A stretch of DNA of 64,000 nt. Source: Allohoeflea poritis. GTDB lineage: Bacteria > Pseudomonadota > Alphaproteobacteria > Rhizobiales > Rhizobiaceae. Where the stretch lies: contig NZ_JAPJZH010000012.1 in the NCBI RefSeq assembly GCF_027889715.1, positions 1-64,000 on the forward strand. The letters are read 5' to 3'. Of this stretch, positions 56,876 through 64,000 are shown piece by piece (positions within the stretch are counted from its first letter, which is position 1; every line of letters starts with the position of its first letter). Under the pieces are notes generated by a model that made no database searches, was not told the origin of the DNA, and saw nothing but the letters and a program-made list of their open reading frames with translations. The position numbers were made by a program, and so were the translations under genes.

Positions 56876-57553
56876 ATGAGCAATTATGAGCTCGTTGCCG
56901 AGGCGCGCGAACGGGTTGGTAAGGGGTCCGCCCGCGAACTTCGCCGCAACGGTAAGATTCCCGCCGTCATCTACGGTGGCAAGGAACCCCCTGTTTCCAT
57001 CGCCCTTCCCTACAAGGAAGTGACGATGAAGATCCACGGCGGTGGATTTTTGACGACCATCGCGACCATCGATGTCGACGGCAAGAAGATCCAGGTTCTG
57101 CCCAAGGACTACCAGCTCGACCCGGTTCGCGATTTCACCATGCATGTGGATTTCCTGCGCATTTCCAAGGACACCGTGGTGACCGTTGAAGTGCCTGTTC
57201 AGTTCATCAACGAGGAAGAGTCGCCCGGCCTCAAGCGCGGCGGCGTTCTCAATGTCGTCCGTCACGCGGTCGAAGTTGTTTGCCCGGCCAACAACATTCC
57301 GGAGAACTTCATCGGCGACCTGACGGGTCTCGATCTCGGCGACGGTATCCACATATCCAACATCACCCTGCCGGATGATGTCGAGCTGACGATCACCGAC
57401 CGCGACTTCACCATCGCGACGATTGCCGCGCCTGCCGGCCTCAAGAGCGAGGAAGAGGAGCAGGAAGGCGAAGAAGCCGTCGATGCAGCCGGCGAAGAGG
57501 CGGCCGAAGGCGGCGACGAAGACGCAGCCGAAGGAGGCGACGGGGAGGAATAG
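56876..57553 (+). CDS. rplY: 50S ribosomal protein L25 (CTC type)
   Basis: A 225-aa long-form L25 that binds 5S rRNA. The N-terminal L25 domain (residues 1-95, [25 protein letters not shown]) is followed by the TL5/CTC beta domain, and the protein ends in an acidic Glu/Gly/Ala tail (about 190-225) typical of alphaproteobacteria. The ATG at 56876 has AAAGGAC upstream. First gene of rplY-pth-ychF. Confidence 0.96.
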   Translation: MSNYELVAEARERVGKGSARELRRNGKIPAVIYGGKEPPVSIALPYKEVTMKIHGGGFLTTIATIDVDGKKIQVLPKDYQLDPVRDFTMHVDFLRISKDTVVTVEVPVQFINEEESPGLKRGGVLNVVRHAVEVVCPANNIPENFIGDLTGLDLGDGIHISNITLPDDVELTITDRDFTIATIAAPAGLKSEEEEQEGEEAVDAAGEEAAEGGDEDAAEGGDGEE

Positions 57554-57586
57554 TCCCCGCCCGCCGCATTACGGAGACCGGTGCAC

Positions 57587-58300
57587 ATGCTGCTCGTTGC
57601 AGGCCTTGGCAATCCCGGCTCCCGCCATGCGGGCAATCGCCACAATATCGGATACATGGCGGCGGACGCGATTGCCCGCCGCCATTCCTTTTCGAACTGG
57701 TCGAAAAAGTTCCGCGGCGAGATCGCCGAGGGCCACATGGCCGGCGAGAAAGTGCTGCTGATCAAGCCGCAGACCTACATGAACCTTTCCGGCGAGAGCA
57801 TCGGCGAGGCCATGCGGTTCTACAAGCTGGCACCCTCCGATCTCATCGTCATCTACGACGAACTGGACCTCGCGCCGGGCAAGGTGCGGATCAAGACCGG
57901 CGGCGGCCATGGCGGCCACAACGGCATCAGGTCCATCGACTCCCATTGCGGCAAGGACTATCGGCGCCTGCGTCTTGGCATCGGCCATCCCGGTCACAAG
58001 GAACGGGTCAACAGCCATGTGCTCGGCGACTTCGCCAAGGCCGACCGCGAGTGGGTCGAGACGCTGCTGGAGGCGGTTGCCGATAATTTCCCGATGCTGA
58101 TCGAGGGCGATGATTCGGGCTTCCTCAACAAGATCGCTGTGGCGCTGGGCAACAGCGCCCCGGGCAACGGCAAGAAAAACGCAGACCCGCAAAAGGGCCA
58201 GTCGCATATTCGCGCCGCGCGGCCAAAAACAGCTCCCGAGCCACCGAAATCGGGACCCATGGCGGATATGCTGAAAAAACTGTTTGGAAACAAGGATTAA
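57587..58300 (+). CDS. pth: Peptidyl-tRNA hydrolase
   Basis: A 237-aa enzyme that releases stalled peptidyl-tRNA. Catalytic His19 is in [12 protein letters not shown], with Asp in [32 protein letters not shown]-terminal extension of about 45 residues, basic and Pro-rich ([20 protein letters not shown]), is common in Hyphomicrobiales. I prefer ATG 57587 (GGAGA 10 nt upstream) over GTG 57581. Ends 3 bp before ychF. Confidence 0.97.
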   Translation: MLLVAGLGNPGSRHAGNRHNIGYMAADAIARRHSFSNWSKKFRGEIAEGHMAGEKVLLIKPQTYMNLSGESIGEAMRFYKLAPSDLIVIYDELDLAPGKVRIKTGGGHGGHNGIRSIDSHCGKDYRRLRLGIGHPGHKERVNSHVLGDFAKADREWVETLLEAVADNFPMLIEGDDSGFLNKIAVALGNSAPGNGKKNADPQKGQSHIRAARPKTAPEPPKSGPMADMLKKLFGNKD

Positions 58301-58303
58301 GCA

Positions 58304-59407
58304 ATGGGTTTCAAGTGCGGCATCGTCGGCCTGCCCAATGTGGGCAAGTCCACCCTCTTCAACGCCCTGACCAAGACCGCTGCCGCGCAGGCCGCCAATT
58401 ATCCGTTCTGCACGATCGAGCCCAACACGGGCGAAGTCGCCGTGCCCGACGCCCGGCTCGGCAAGATAGCCGAGATCGCCAAGTCAAAAGAGATCATTCC
58501 GACCCGTATATCCTTCGTCGACATCGCCGGCCTCGTGCGCGGCGCGTCGAAGGGCGAAGGTCTGGGCAACCAGTTTCTCGCCAATATCCGCGAAGTGGAT
58601 GCGATCGTCCATGTGCTGCGTTGTTTCGAAGACGACGACATTACCCATGTCGAAGGCAAGATCGATCCGGTTGCCGACGCCGACACGATCGAGACGGAAC
58701 TGATGCTGGCCGATCTTGAAAGCCTTGAGCGGCGAACCGAACAGACGCGCAAGCGCGCCACCGGCAGGGAAAAGGAAGCGCTGCTCATCCTTCCGATGAT
58801 GGAAAAGGCCCTTGAACTGCTGCAGAACGGCAAGCCGGCGCGTCTGCTGCTTGACGGCATCGCGGCCGAGGACCTGCGTCTGCTCCAGTCGCTCAACCTT
58901 CTGACATCCAAGCCTGTCCTCTACGTCTGCAATGTCGACGAGGCGCATGCCGCAAGCGGCAATGAACAGACCGGGGCCGTCGCCGCGATGGCGGCCGGAC
59001 AGAATGCGCAGACGGTCATCATCTCGGCGGAAATCGAGTCCCAGCTCGCGCAGTTGGAGGCCGAGGAAGCGGTCGAATTCCTGTCCGAGCTCGGACTTGA
59101 AGAAGCCGGTCTCGACCGGCTGATCCGCGCCGGCTATAAGCTCCTCGACCTGATCACCTTCTTTACCGCCGGCCCGAAGGAATCGCGCGCTTGGACCGTC
59201 AAGCGCGGTGCCAAGGCACCCCAGGCGGCCGGCGTGATCCACACCGACTTCGAGCGCGGCTTCATCCGCGCCCAGACCATTGCCTATGACGATTTCGTCG
59301 CCTTCAGCGGTGAGGTGGGCGCACGCGACGCCGGCAAGGCCCGCGACGAAGGCAAGGAATATGTCGTCCAGGACGGCGACGTCATGCTCTTCAAGTTCAA
59401 CACCTAG
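58304..59407 (+). CDS. ychF: Redox-regulated ATPase YchF
   Basis: A 367-aa Obg-family P-loop protein with G1 GLPNVGKSTLFNALT, G3 DIAGLVRGASKGEGLGNQFL, a coiled-coil insertion (about 130-205) and the C-terminal TGS domain (DLITFFTAGPKESRAWTVK...). The G4 position reads NVDE instead of NKxD, which is why family members prefer ATP. It is ribosome-associated and a negative regulator of the oxidative stress response in E. coli. Operon with pth. Confidence 0.97.
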   Translation: MGFKCGIVGLPNVGKSTLFNALTKTAAAQAANYPFCTIEPNTGEVAVPDARLGKIAEIAKSKEIIPTRISFVDIAGLVRGASKGEGLGNQFLANIREVDAIVHVLRCFEDDDITHVEGKIDPVADADTIETELMLADLESLERRTEQTRKRATGREKEALLILPMMEKALELLQNGKPARLLLDGIAAEDLRLLQSLNLLTSKPVLYVCNVDEAHAASGNEQTGAVAAMAAGQNAQTVIISAEIESQLAQLEAEEAVEFLSELGLEEAGLDRLIRAGYKLLDLITFFTAGPKESRAWTVKRGAKAPQAAGVIHTDFERGFIRAQTIAYDDFVAFSGEVGARDAGKARDEGKEYVVQDGDVMLFKFNT

Positions 59408-59455
59408 AGCAGAGGCTGTTGCAACGGCACTCCCGCCATTGCACAGTTGCGCTCC

Positions 59456-60043
59456 ATGAACACACAGACCCATGTGCTGCTGGCCGCCGCGATCCTGGCA
59501 AAGCCCGGCAAGCCGGCCCGCAACACGGCGGTCATTGTCGGCGCGCTCGTTCCGGACCTTGCCATATACACGCTGTTCATCTGGTCCAAAATCGCCGGCA
59601 TACCCGAGCGCAGGGTCTGGTCGGAGCTTTATTACAATCCGCCCTGGTCGGACGCCGTAACCGTCGGCAATTCGGCGCCGCTCTACATCCTGATCCTGTT
59701 GATCGGTCTGCTCGCCTCGAAATGGTATCGTCCTGCGATTTTGCTGGCCGTATTCGCCATTGCCGCATTGCTTCACCTGGCCGCCGACCTGCCGGTGCAT
59801 GTCGATGACGCCCATGCCCATCTGTGGCCGCTTTCGGACTGGCGCTTCCGCTCTCCGGTGTCCTATTGGAACCCGAACCATAACGGCGATATCTTCACGA
59901 TCGTCGAGGCAGGCATCGGCATCGTGCTCAGCATTATCCTCTGGCGGCGCTTCCATGCCCTTTGGGTCCGCGCGCTTCTGGTGCTCGCCATTGTCGCCTA
60001 TCTTGGCCCGCCGCTCTATTTCGGCCTGTTCGCGCAACTTTGA
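59456..60043 (+). CDS. Membrane protein with conserved His/Asp, YdjM-like
   Basis: A 195-aa protein with about five hydrophobic segments and conserved polar residues at their edges: MNTQTHVLLAAAI at the N terminus, VGALVPDLAIY, LLHLAADLPVHVDDAHAHLWPLS. The TH, PD and H-x4-D-x3-H pattern is reminiscent of YdjM/YbcI-type membrane-bound putative metal-dependent hydrolases. Databases sometimes call such proteins cobalamin-related, which nothing here supports. The start is at ATG 59456; no strong ribosome site. Confidence 0.7.
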   Translation: MNTQTHVLLAAAILAKPGKPARNTAVIVGALVPDLAIYTLFIWSKIAGIPERRVWSELYYNPPWSDAVTVGNSAPLYILILLIGLLASKWYRPAILLAVFAIAALLHLAADLPVHVDDAHAHLWPLSDWRFRSPVSYWNPNHNGDIFTIVEAGIGIVLSIILWRRFHALWVRALLVLAIVAYLGPPLYFGLFAQL

Positions 60044-60081
60044 GGCTGACATTCGGGGCAGATCGCGGCATAAGGTCAACC

Positions 60082-60564
60082 ATGAACAATCAGCAAGACC
60101 AAGAAAAGAAACTGGCCTTTGAGGACTTCAAGCCCGGAAGCCGGTTCGAACTCGGCCCCTACCCGGTCAGCGCCGAGGAGATCATAGCCTTTGCCAGCGA
60201 GTTCGACCCGCAACCCATGCATCTCGACGAGGCCGCCGGAAAGGCAAGCATCCTCGGCGGGCTCTCCGCCTCCGGCTGGCACACCTGCTCGATGATCATG
60301 CGCATGTTCATCGACGGCTATATCGGCAACTCGACCTCGCAGGGCGCACCGGGAGTCGATTCCTGCGAATGGAAACGGCCCGTGCTTGCCGGCGACACGC
60401 TTAGCGGAACCTCGACCGTCAAATCGGCGCGGCGCCTGCAGTCGCGTCCCGGCATCGGCGCCGTCGAATTTCGCCATGAGATCTGCAACCAGCGCGGCGA
60501 GCTTGTCTGCGCGTCGGAAAACACCGGGTTTTTTGCCTGCCGAAACGAGGGAGACCCCCAATGA
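60082..60564 (+). CDS. MaoC-like dehydratase, first of a pair
   Basis: A 160-aa hot-dog fold protein. The hydratase motif is ASEFDPQPMHLDEAAGKASILGGLSASGWH, holding the catalytic Asp and His. These enzymes hydrate or dehydrate (R)-3-hydroxyacyl-CoA or related thioesters. It overlaps the next MaoC gene by ATGA (60561-60564), so the two are translated together and probably form a heterodimer or act in sequence. Confidence 0.9.
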   Translation: MNNQQDQEKKLAFEDFKPGSRFELGPYPVSAEEIIAFASEFDPQPMHLDEAAGKASILGGLSASGWHTCSMIMRMFIDGYIGNSTSQGAPGVDSCEWKRPVLAGDTLSGTSTVKSARRLQSRPGIGAVEFRHEICNQRGELVCASENTGFFACRNEGDPQ

Positions 60565-61028
60565 GCGGTCTCGACGCCTTCGAGATCGGCCATCGCGCGG
60601 ATCTCGGCACCTACACATTCACGCCCGAGGCCATCATCGCATTCGCCCGAAAATTCGATCCGCAGCCCTTCCATCTGGACGAGGAGGCCGCCCGGCACAC
60701 GATGCTCGGCGCCCTTTGTGCTTCCGGCTGGCACACGACGGCGGTCTGGATGAAAAAGAACATCGAATACCGCGACCGCTGGCTGGCCGAGCTCGAAGCG
60801 AGCGGCAAACAGGCACCGGTCATGGGACCGTCGCCCGGTTTCCGGAACCTGAAATGGCTGAGACCCGTCTATGCCGGCGACACGATCCGCTATTTCAACA
60901 CCTTCCTGTCGGCAAGGCAGCGCAAGACGAAGCCGGAATGGGGCATCGTCGAACTGAATTCCGAGGGTTTCAACCAGAATGGCGAACAGGTGATCGCCTT
61001 CGACAGCGCCGTGCTGGTGCGCATCTGA
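60561..61028 (+). CDS. MaoC-like dehydratase, second of a pair
   Basis: A 155-aa paralogue of the preceding gene, with ARKFDPQPFHLDEEAARHTMLGALCASGWHT as its hydratase motif and the common C-terminal LKWLRPVYAGDTIRYFN strand. Both copies retain the Asp-His motif, unlike many eukaryotic pairs where one half is inactive. Starts by 4-bp overlap. Tandem MaoC pairs in this position downstream of ychF are usual in Hyphomicrobiales. Confidence 0.9.
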   Translation: MSGLDAFEIGHRADLGTYTFTPEAIIAFARKFDPQPFHLDEEAARHTMLGALCASGWHTTAVWMKKNIEYRDRWLAELEASGKQAPVMGPSPGFRNLKWLRPVYAGDTIRYFNTFLSARQRKTKPEWGIVELNSEGFNQNGEQVIAFDSAVLVRI

Positions 61029-61057
61029 AAACAGGCCCCGGCAAAACCACCCTGCAG

Positions 61058-61522
61058 CTATGGCCTTGACGCAACGCGCGCCAGGGCATTGCGGGCAATC
61101 AGGATGTGAAACGGCATGATAACGGCCAGATAAAGCCGTCCGCCGATATTGTGCGGATGCGCCCAGGTTGCGAGCGACACCCGTCCGTTTTCGGAAAAGA
61201 CCGAAACGCGGAAGTCGAGATGCTTGTCGTTGAACCCGGCAATCAGTTCCGATGCCGTTTCCGCCTCCACCGGGAACGGCCCGATCTTGTCGACCGCCGC
61301 CGGCCCGTCATTGGACAACCCGAAGGGCGCGGTCAACACGCGCCGCAAAAGAACCAGAAACCGCGCCCAACCCGGAAATGCCGTGATGATCTCAGCCGCC
61401 GGGCGCGGCGGCATCGGGGATTCGACGCTGTAACAGTCAAGAAAATCGCCATGCGCCATGCGGCCATGCAGGATGCTGCCGACCGGCAGGGCGGAAGCCG
61501 TGACCCTTGGTCTGTGTTCCAT
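61058..61522 (-). CDS. DUF2867 domain protein
   Basis: A 154-aa protein of the DUF2867 family: LDCYSVESP, FPGWARFLVLLRRVLTAPFGL, DKHLDFRVSVFSENGRVSLATWAHPHNIGGRLYLAVIMPFHILIAR. Function unknown; in several bacteria it is fused to or adjacent to NAD-dependent epimerases. Single gene here, convergent with the MaoC pair. Confidence 0.85.
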   Translation of the reverse strand: MEHRPRVTASALPVGSILHGRMAHGDFLDCYSVESPMPPRPAAEIITAFPGWARFLVLLRRVLTAPFGLSNDGPAAVDKIGPFPVEAETASELIAGFNDKHLDFRVSVFSENGRVSLATWAHPHNIGGRLYLAVIMPFHILIARNALARVASRP

Positions 61523-61626
61523 GGTTCCGGTTACCCTTGATCGCTTCAGGTGAGCAAACGGCTCGCCCTTTATCGAAATGGGATCGGACCCTTGACCGAC
61601 AACGTGTCAAAACGACCCATCGCCCG

Positions 61627-62688
61627 TCATTCGTAGCCCGTCATTTCCAGATAACCTTGGCCGCGCCGGCTGCCCTCGGCGGTAACGGGGCCTTCCCAAT
61701 AGGGAACAAGCGTCTCCATCCAGCTTTGCGGATTGATGGCCCTGACCGTGATATCGAGGTCACGCTCTGCGAGCTGCAATCGCCATTCGACCGGCACATC
61801 CCGGCCCGCGACCCGCCGCACACGCCCCGGCGTCATCTTCAAAACACCGTCGCCATAGGCTGTCGTTTTGCCGCCCGGTTCGATCCAGGTGGCCGATGTG
61901 TAGGCGTCCGTGCTGCGGCTGCGCAGCCGGAAGCCCATGAGCTTCGCGCCGTCGTCGAAATGCAGCGACAGCCAGTCCCAGCCGGTCTGGTCCGGATCGA
62001 GTGGTTGCGACGACCACTCGCGGTCGAGCCAGGCCCGGCCACTGACTGTGAACCGGCCGGACGGCAGGGTGATCGTGCCGGTGACCGTGTAGAAGGGCTG
62101 CGAATAATAATAGCTTGCCTGTCCGGAAGCCGATTTGACCGACAGGCCGTTGTCGCCGTGCAGCACCAGCGGTCCGGACGCGGTAAGCGCGATATCGTAA
62201 GAAAAATCCGGGCCACGGGCGAATACCCGAAGCGCCGAGAGCGAATCGTTACCCGGCGCTGCCAGGCTGGTCATCCGCCAGTCGTCGATCCAGGCCGAGA
62301 ACGGAACAGCGGTCACCCCGGCCTGGCCGATTCCGCCGCGGGAAAAGCGCTCGGTTGAAAAATGATCCTCTCCGGTCGTTACGCCGGCATGCGCCATCCA
62401 TGTCTGGGATGCGGACCAGCCCTTCCCTGCGGTGGGACGTAGCGCGGACCGGAAAAGGGTCCATTGCAGCCCGAAATCAGCGCCGTTTTCGTCTTTCAGA
62501 TTGGCCGTCAGGTACCACCACTCGATGCGGAAGTCGGGATGCGGTCCGTGATCCTGCGGAAACACAAGTTCCCGCCCGGGTTCTGGCACCGAAAATCCCT
62601 CGGCATCCGTACCGAGGCCCGCAAAACCCTGCGCCCTCACGCCGCATGTCATGAGGAGAAACAGCAAGAGGAGAATTCTAACGCTCAT
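61627..62688 (-). CDS. AttH/CrtC-like lipocalin family protein, secreted
   Basis: A 353-aa exported protein: signal peptide ending near VRAQG (residue 20), then two lipocalin-like halves of the AttH/CrtC (carotenoid 1,2-hydratase) type. Typical pieces are FPQDHGPHPDFRIEWWYLTANL, WMAHAGVTTGEDHF and AWLDREWSSQPLDPDQTGWDWLSLHFDDGAKLMGFRLR. In bacteria this domain commonly accompanies an FtsX-type ABC system (Agrobacterium attEFGH), as it does here. It starts inside the 3' end of the permease gene (11-bp overlap). Confidence 0.88.
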   Translation of the reverse strand: MSVRILLLLFLLMTCGVRAQGFAGLGTDAEGFSVPEPGRELVFPQDHGPHPDFRIEWWYLTANLKDENGADFGLQWTLFRSALRPTAGKGWSASQTWMAHAGVTTGEDHFSTERFSRGGIGQAGVTAVPFSAWIDDWRMTSLAAPGNDSLSALRVFARGPDFSYDIALTASGPLVLHGDNGLSVKSASGQASYYYSQPFYTVTGTITLPSGRFTVSGRAWLDREWSSQPLDPDQTGWDWLSLHFDDGAKLMGFRLRSRSTDAYTSATWIEPGGKTTAYGDGVLKMTPGRVRRVAGRDVPVEWRLQLAERDLDITVRAINPQSWMETLVPYWEGPVTAEGSRRGQGYLEMTGYE

Positions 62689-64000
62689 GAACGAAGACCT
62701 TGAGAAAATTCGCCGGCTGGGTCCGCGCCAGTCGCCAGACCGGTATGGCGGCGGCAACGCCGGCCGCCAACACGGCCATTGCCAGAAGCTGGAACCACGC
62801 GGCGGGAAAGATATGCATCGGAAGACGCCAGCCGAACGCCTCGACATTGACAATGGCAAGAAGCACCCAGGCGAGAAGCAGCCCGACCGGCAACGCCAGG
62901 AGCCAGGTCAGAACCGCAAGCGCCAGCGTTCGCAGCATCTCAAGCCGTGCAAGCTCCGCGCGGGTCGTTCCGACGGCCCACACCGGAGCAAGCTGCATCA
63001 GACGCATCGAAGACAGCGTCAGCAGATTGGCAAAGATGGCGAAGGCGGCAATGCCAAGCGTGAATATGTTGAGCGCTCCCGTGACCAGGAAGGTGCGGTC
63101 GAAAATCTGGAGCGAGAACCGTTTCAGATCGGCCTGATTGAGTATATTGCCCGGCGGAAGACCGAACTCGTCGACAAGCGCCTCGGCCAGCGCCTGCGCG
63201 TCCCGCGGCGGCACACGCACGGCATGGCGCAGTTTCGCGATGTCGGGAAAGGACGCCATGAGCCGGTCATGCTGCACGATCATCTGCCCGGTCGGATTGC
63301 CGTAATCGGAATAGACCCCGACAATCTCCTCCGCCCAATCCGGCGTTATGGCAATGCGGTCGCCCAGCCGGTGGCCACCGCGCCTGTACATCTGCTCGTT
63401 GATCAATGCGCCCTCGCCCGCCGCCACCCTGTCCCAGACATCCTCAAGGCTTTCCAGCAGCGGCCAGTGGTCCCGGTAGGTCGCATGGTCGACGATGCCG
63501 TAGACGAAGACAGGTGCCCCGCCGATGTCGACCTCAAGACTTCGCATCGGCAACACCGCATCCGCCCGGCCGGCGAGGAACGACCGCAATTCCTCCGCCT
63601 GCGCCTCATTGTCTGCCGATACGTAGAGTTCCGAGGCAAGGCGCTGGTCCAGCCAGCCGGTGAACGTATACCGGAATGACGAGACCATGGTGCCGACGCC
63701 GATATTGGCGGCCAGCGCGAGCATCAGCGCCATGAGCGCCAGCGAAAGGTTGGGCACCTGCTGGCGCATATCGGCCCACACCCACTCGGCCATGACGGAT
63801 CGGGATGCGCGCGCGCCCAGCGCGAGGACAAGGGACAGGAAAGCCGGCAGAAGCAGCGCGGCGCCGAGAAGCAGCGCACCCAGCGTCAAGAAGCCTGCCG
63901 TCAGACCGCGTCCGAACCAGGCCAGCAAAAGCGCGGCCAGCAAAAGCACCAGGCCGCCCAATGTGGTCCAGACCGTGTTCTTCCGGCTCGCCATTGCCCA
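62678..64000 (-). CDS. FtsX-type ABC transporter permease, 5' end outside the window
   Basis: The reading frame is open to the window edge; at least 440 residues are visible. It shows three or more N-terminal hydrophobic segments (with WTTLGGLVLLLAALLLAWFG), a large periplasmic domain (SSFRYTFTGWLDQRLASELYVSADN to about residue 300) and a C-terminal FtsX domain with three membrane segments ending VFVHER. It pairs with the lipocalin-like gene. The ATPase partner should lie beyond 64000 on the minus strand. Likely an envelope lipid or lipoprotein handling system. Confidence 0.9.
   Translation of the reverse strand, partial: WAMASRKNTVWTTLGGLVLLLAALLLAWFGRGLTAGFLTLGALLLGAALLLPAFLSLVLALGARASRSVMAEWVWADMRQQVPNLSLALMALMLALAANIGVGTMVSSFRYTFTGWLDQRLASELYVSADNEAQAEELRSFLAGRADAVLPMRSLEVDIGGAPVFVYGIVDHATYRDHWPLLESLEDVWDRVAAGEGALINEQMYRRGGHRLGDRIAITPDWAEEIVGVYSDYGNPTGQMIVQHDRLMASFPDIAKLRHAVRVPPRDAQALAEALVDEFGLPPGNILNQADLKRFSLQIFDRTFLVTGALNIFTLGIAAFAIFANLLTLSSMRLMQLAPVWAVGTTRAELARLEMLRTLALAVLTWLLALPVGLLLAWVLLAIVNVEAFGWRLPMHIFPAAWFQLLAMAVLAAGVAAAIPVWRLARTQPANFLKVFVHER

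Noticed and set aside
58484-60079. A 531-codon minus-strand frame opposite ychF and the next gene
   Set aside because: Covers two well-supported genes in antisense; no recognisable fold.

Overview
The window is chromosomal DNA of a GC-rich alphaproteobacterium, very probably of the Hyphomicrobiales (a Phyllobacteriaceae- or Rhizobiaceae-like organism). I base this on the gene order dnaG-rpoD, carA/carB, greA-lpsB-lrp-trxB-lsrB, on the CTTGCA-N17-CTATAT type promoters, on BA14K-family proteins, and on a candidate rhizobial small RNA. Most of the window is conserved core genome. Accessory sequence is limited to a few short patches.

Layout. 1-2.7 kb: a tRNA with CAU anticodon (probably Ile2), a SIMPL protein, a small secreted protein, a GNAT/SnoaL pair. 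2.9-8.2 kb: a small membrane protein, a glutathione S-transferase, a tandem-domain CoA-transferase, then a low-GC patch of about 1.1 kb holding an orphan membrane protein and a decayed gemA-like phage fragment. That patch is flanked by 54-bp direct repeats. After it comes yjbQ. 8.2-14.6 kb: rpoD, dnaG, a LuxR solo and a YqeY protein on the minus strand. 14.6-21 kb: carA, a zinc metallopeptidase, a small HTH protein and carB. 21-22.9 kb: two unrecognised divergent genes. 23-28.1 kb: greA with a terminator-bearing leader, lpsB, a MITE, a GFA protein, lrp, trxB and lsrB. As I recall the Sinorhizobium meliloti order, this is the greA-lpsB-lpsEDC-lrp-trxB-lsrB locus without lpsEDC. 28.2-31.4 kb: a cobalamin riboswitch, two tiny translationally coupled ORFs and a BtuD/BtuF/BtuC-type uptake system.

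31.4-36.9 kb: a membrane-bound class III nucleotide cyclase, a candidate trans-acting sRNA with its own promoter and terminator, MsrP, a YCII protein, an aspartate aminotransferase and an EAL protein. 37-42.4 kb: a PQQ-type sugar dehydrogenase, DUF1499, an EamA transporter, a cold-shock protein and two related small secreted proteins of the BA14K kind that share a promoter motif. 42.4-49.5 kb: a GloB-like hydrolase, ilvE, a MarR/OmpR/EnvZ regulatory cluster resembling petP-petR, csaA, proC, a YbjN protein and ubiK. 49.6-55.4 kb: lgt-midA-pgeF-M24 protein-lipoprotein-prs on the plus strand. 55.4-64 kb: a TetR/YHS divergent pair, rplY-pth-ychF, two MaoC dehydratases, DUF2867, and an ABC export-type permease with an AttH/CrtC-like lipocalin running off the window end.

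The most unusual places are the 6.5-7.8 kb patch, the riboswitch followed by two nested micro-ORFs, the sRNA at 33.0 kb, the MITE at the lpsEDC site, and an 11-bp-phased direct repeat upstream of three small secreted-protein genes. No rRNA, CRISPR array, complete insertion sequence or intact prophage is present. I did not find an obvious new multi-gene defence or biosynthetic system.
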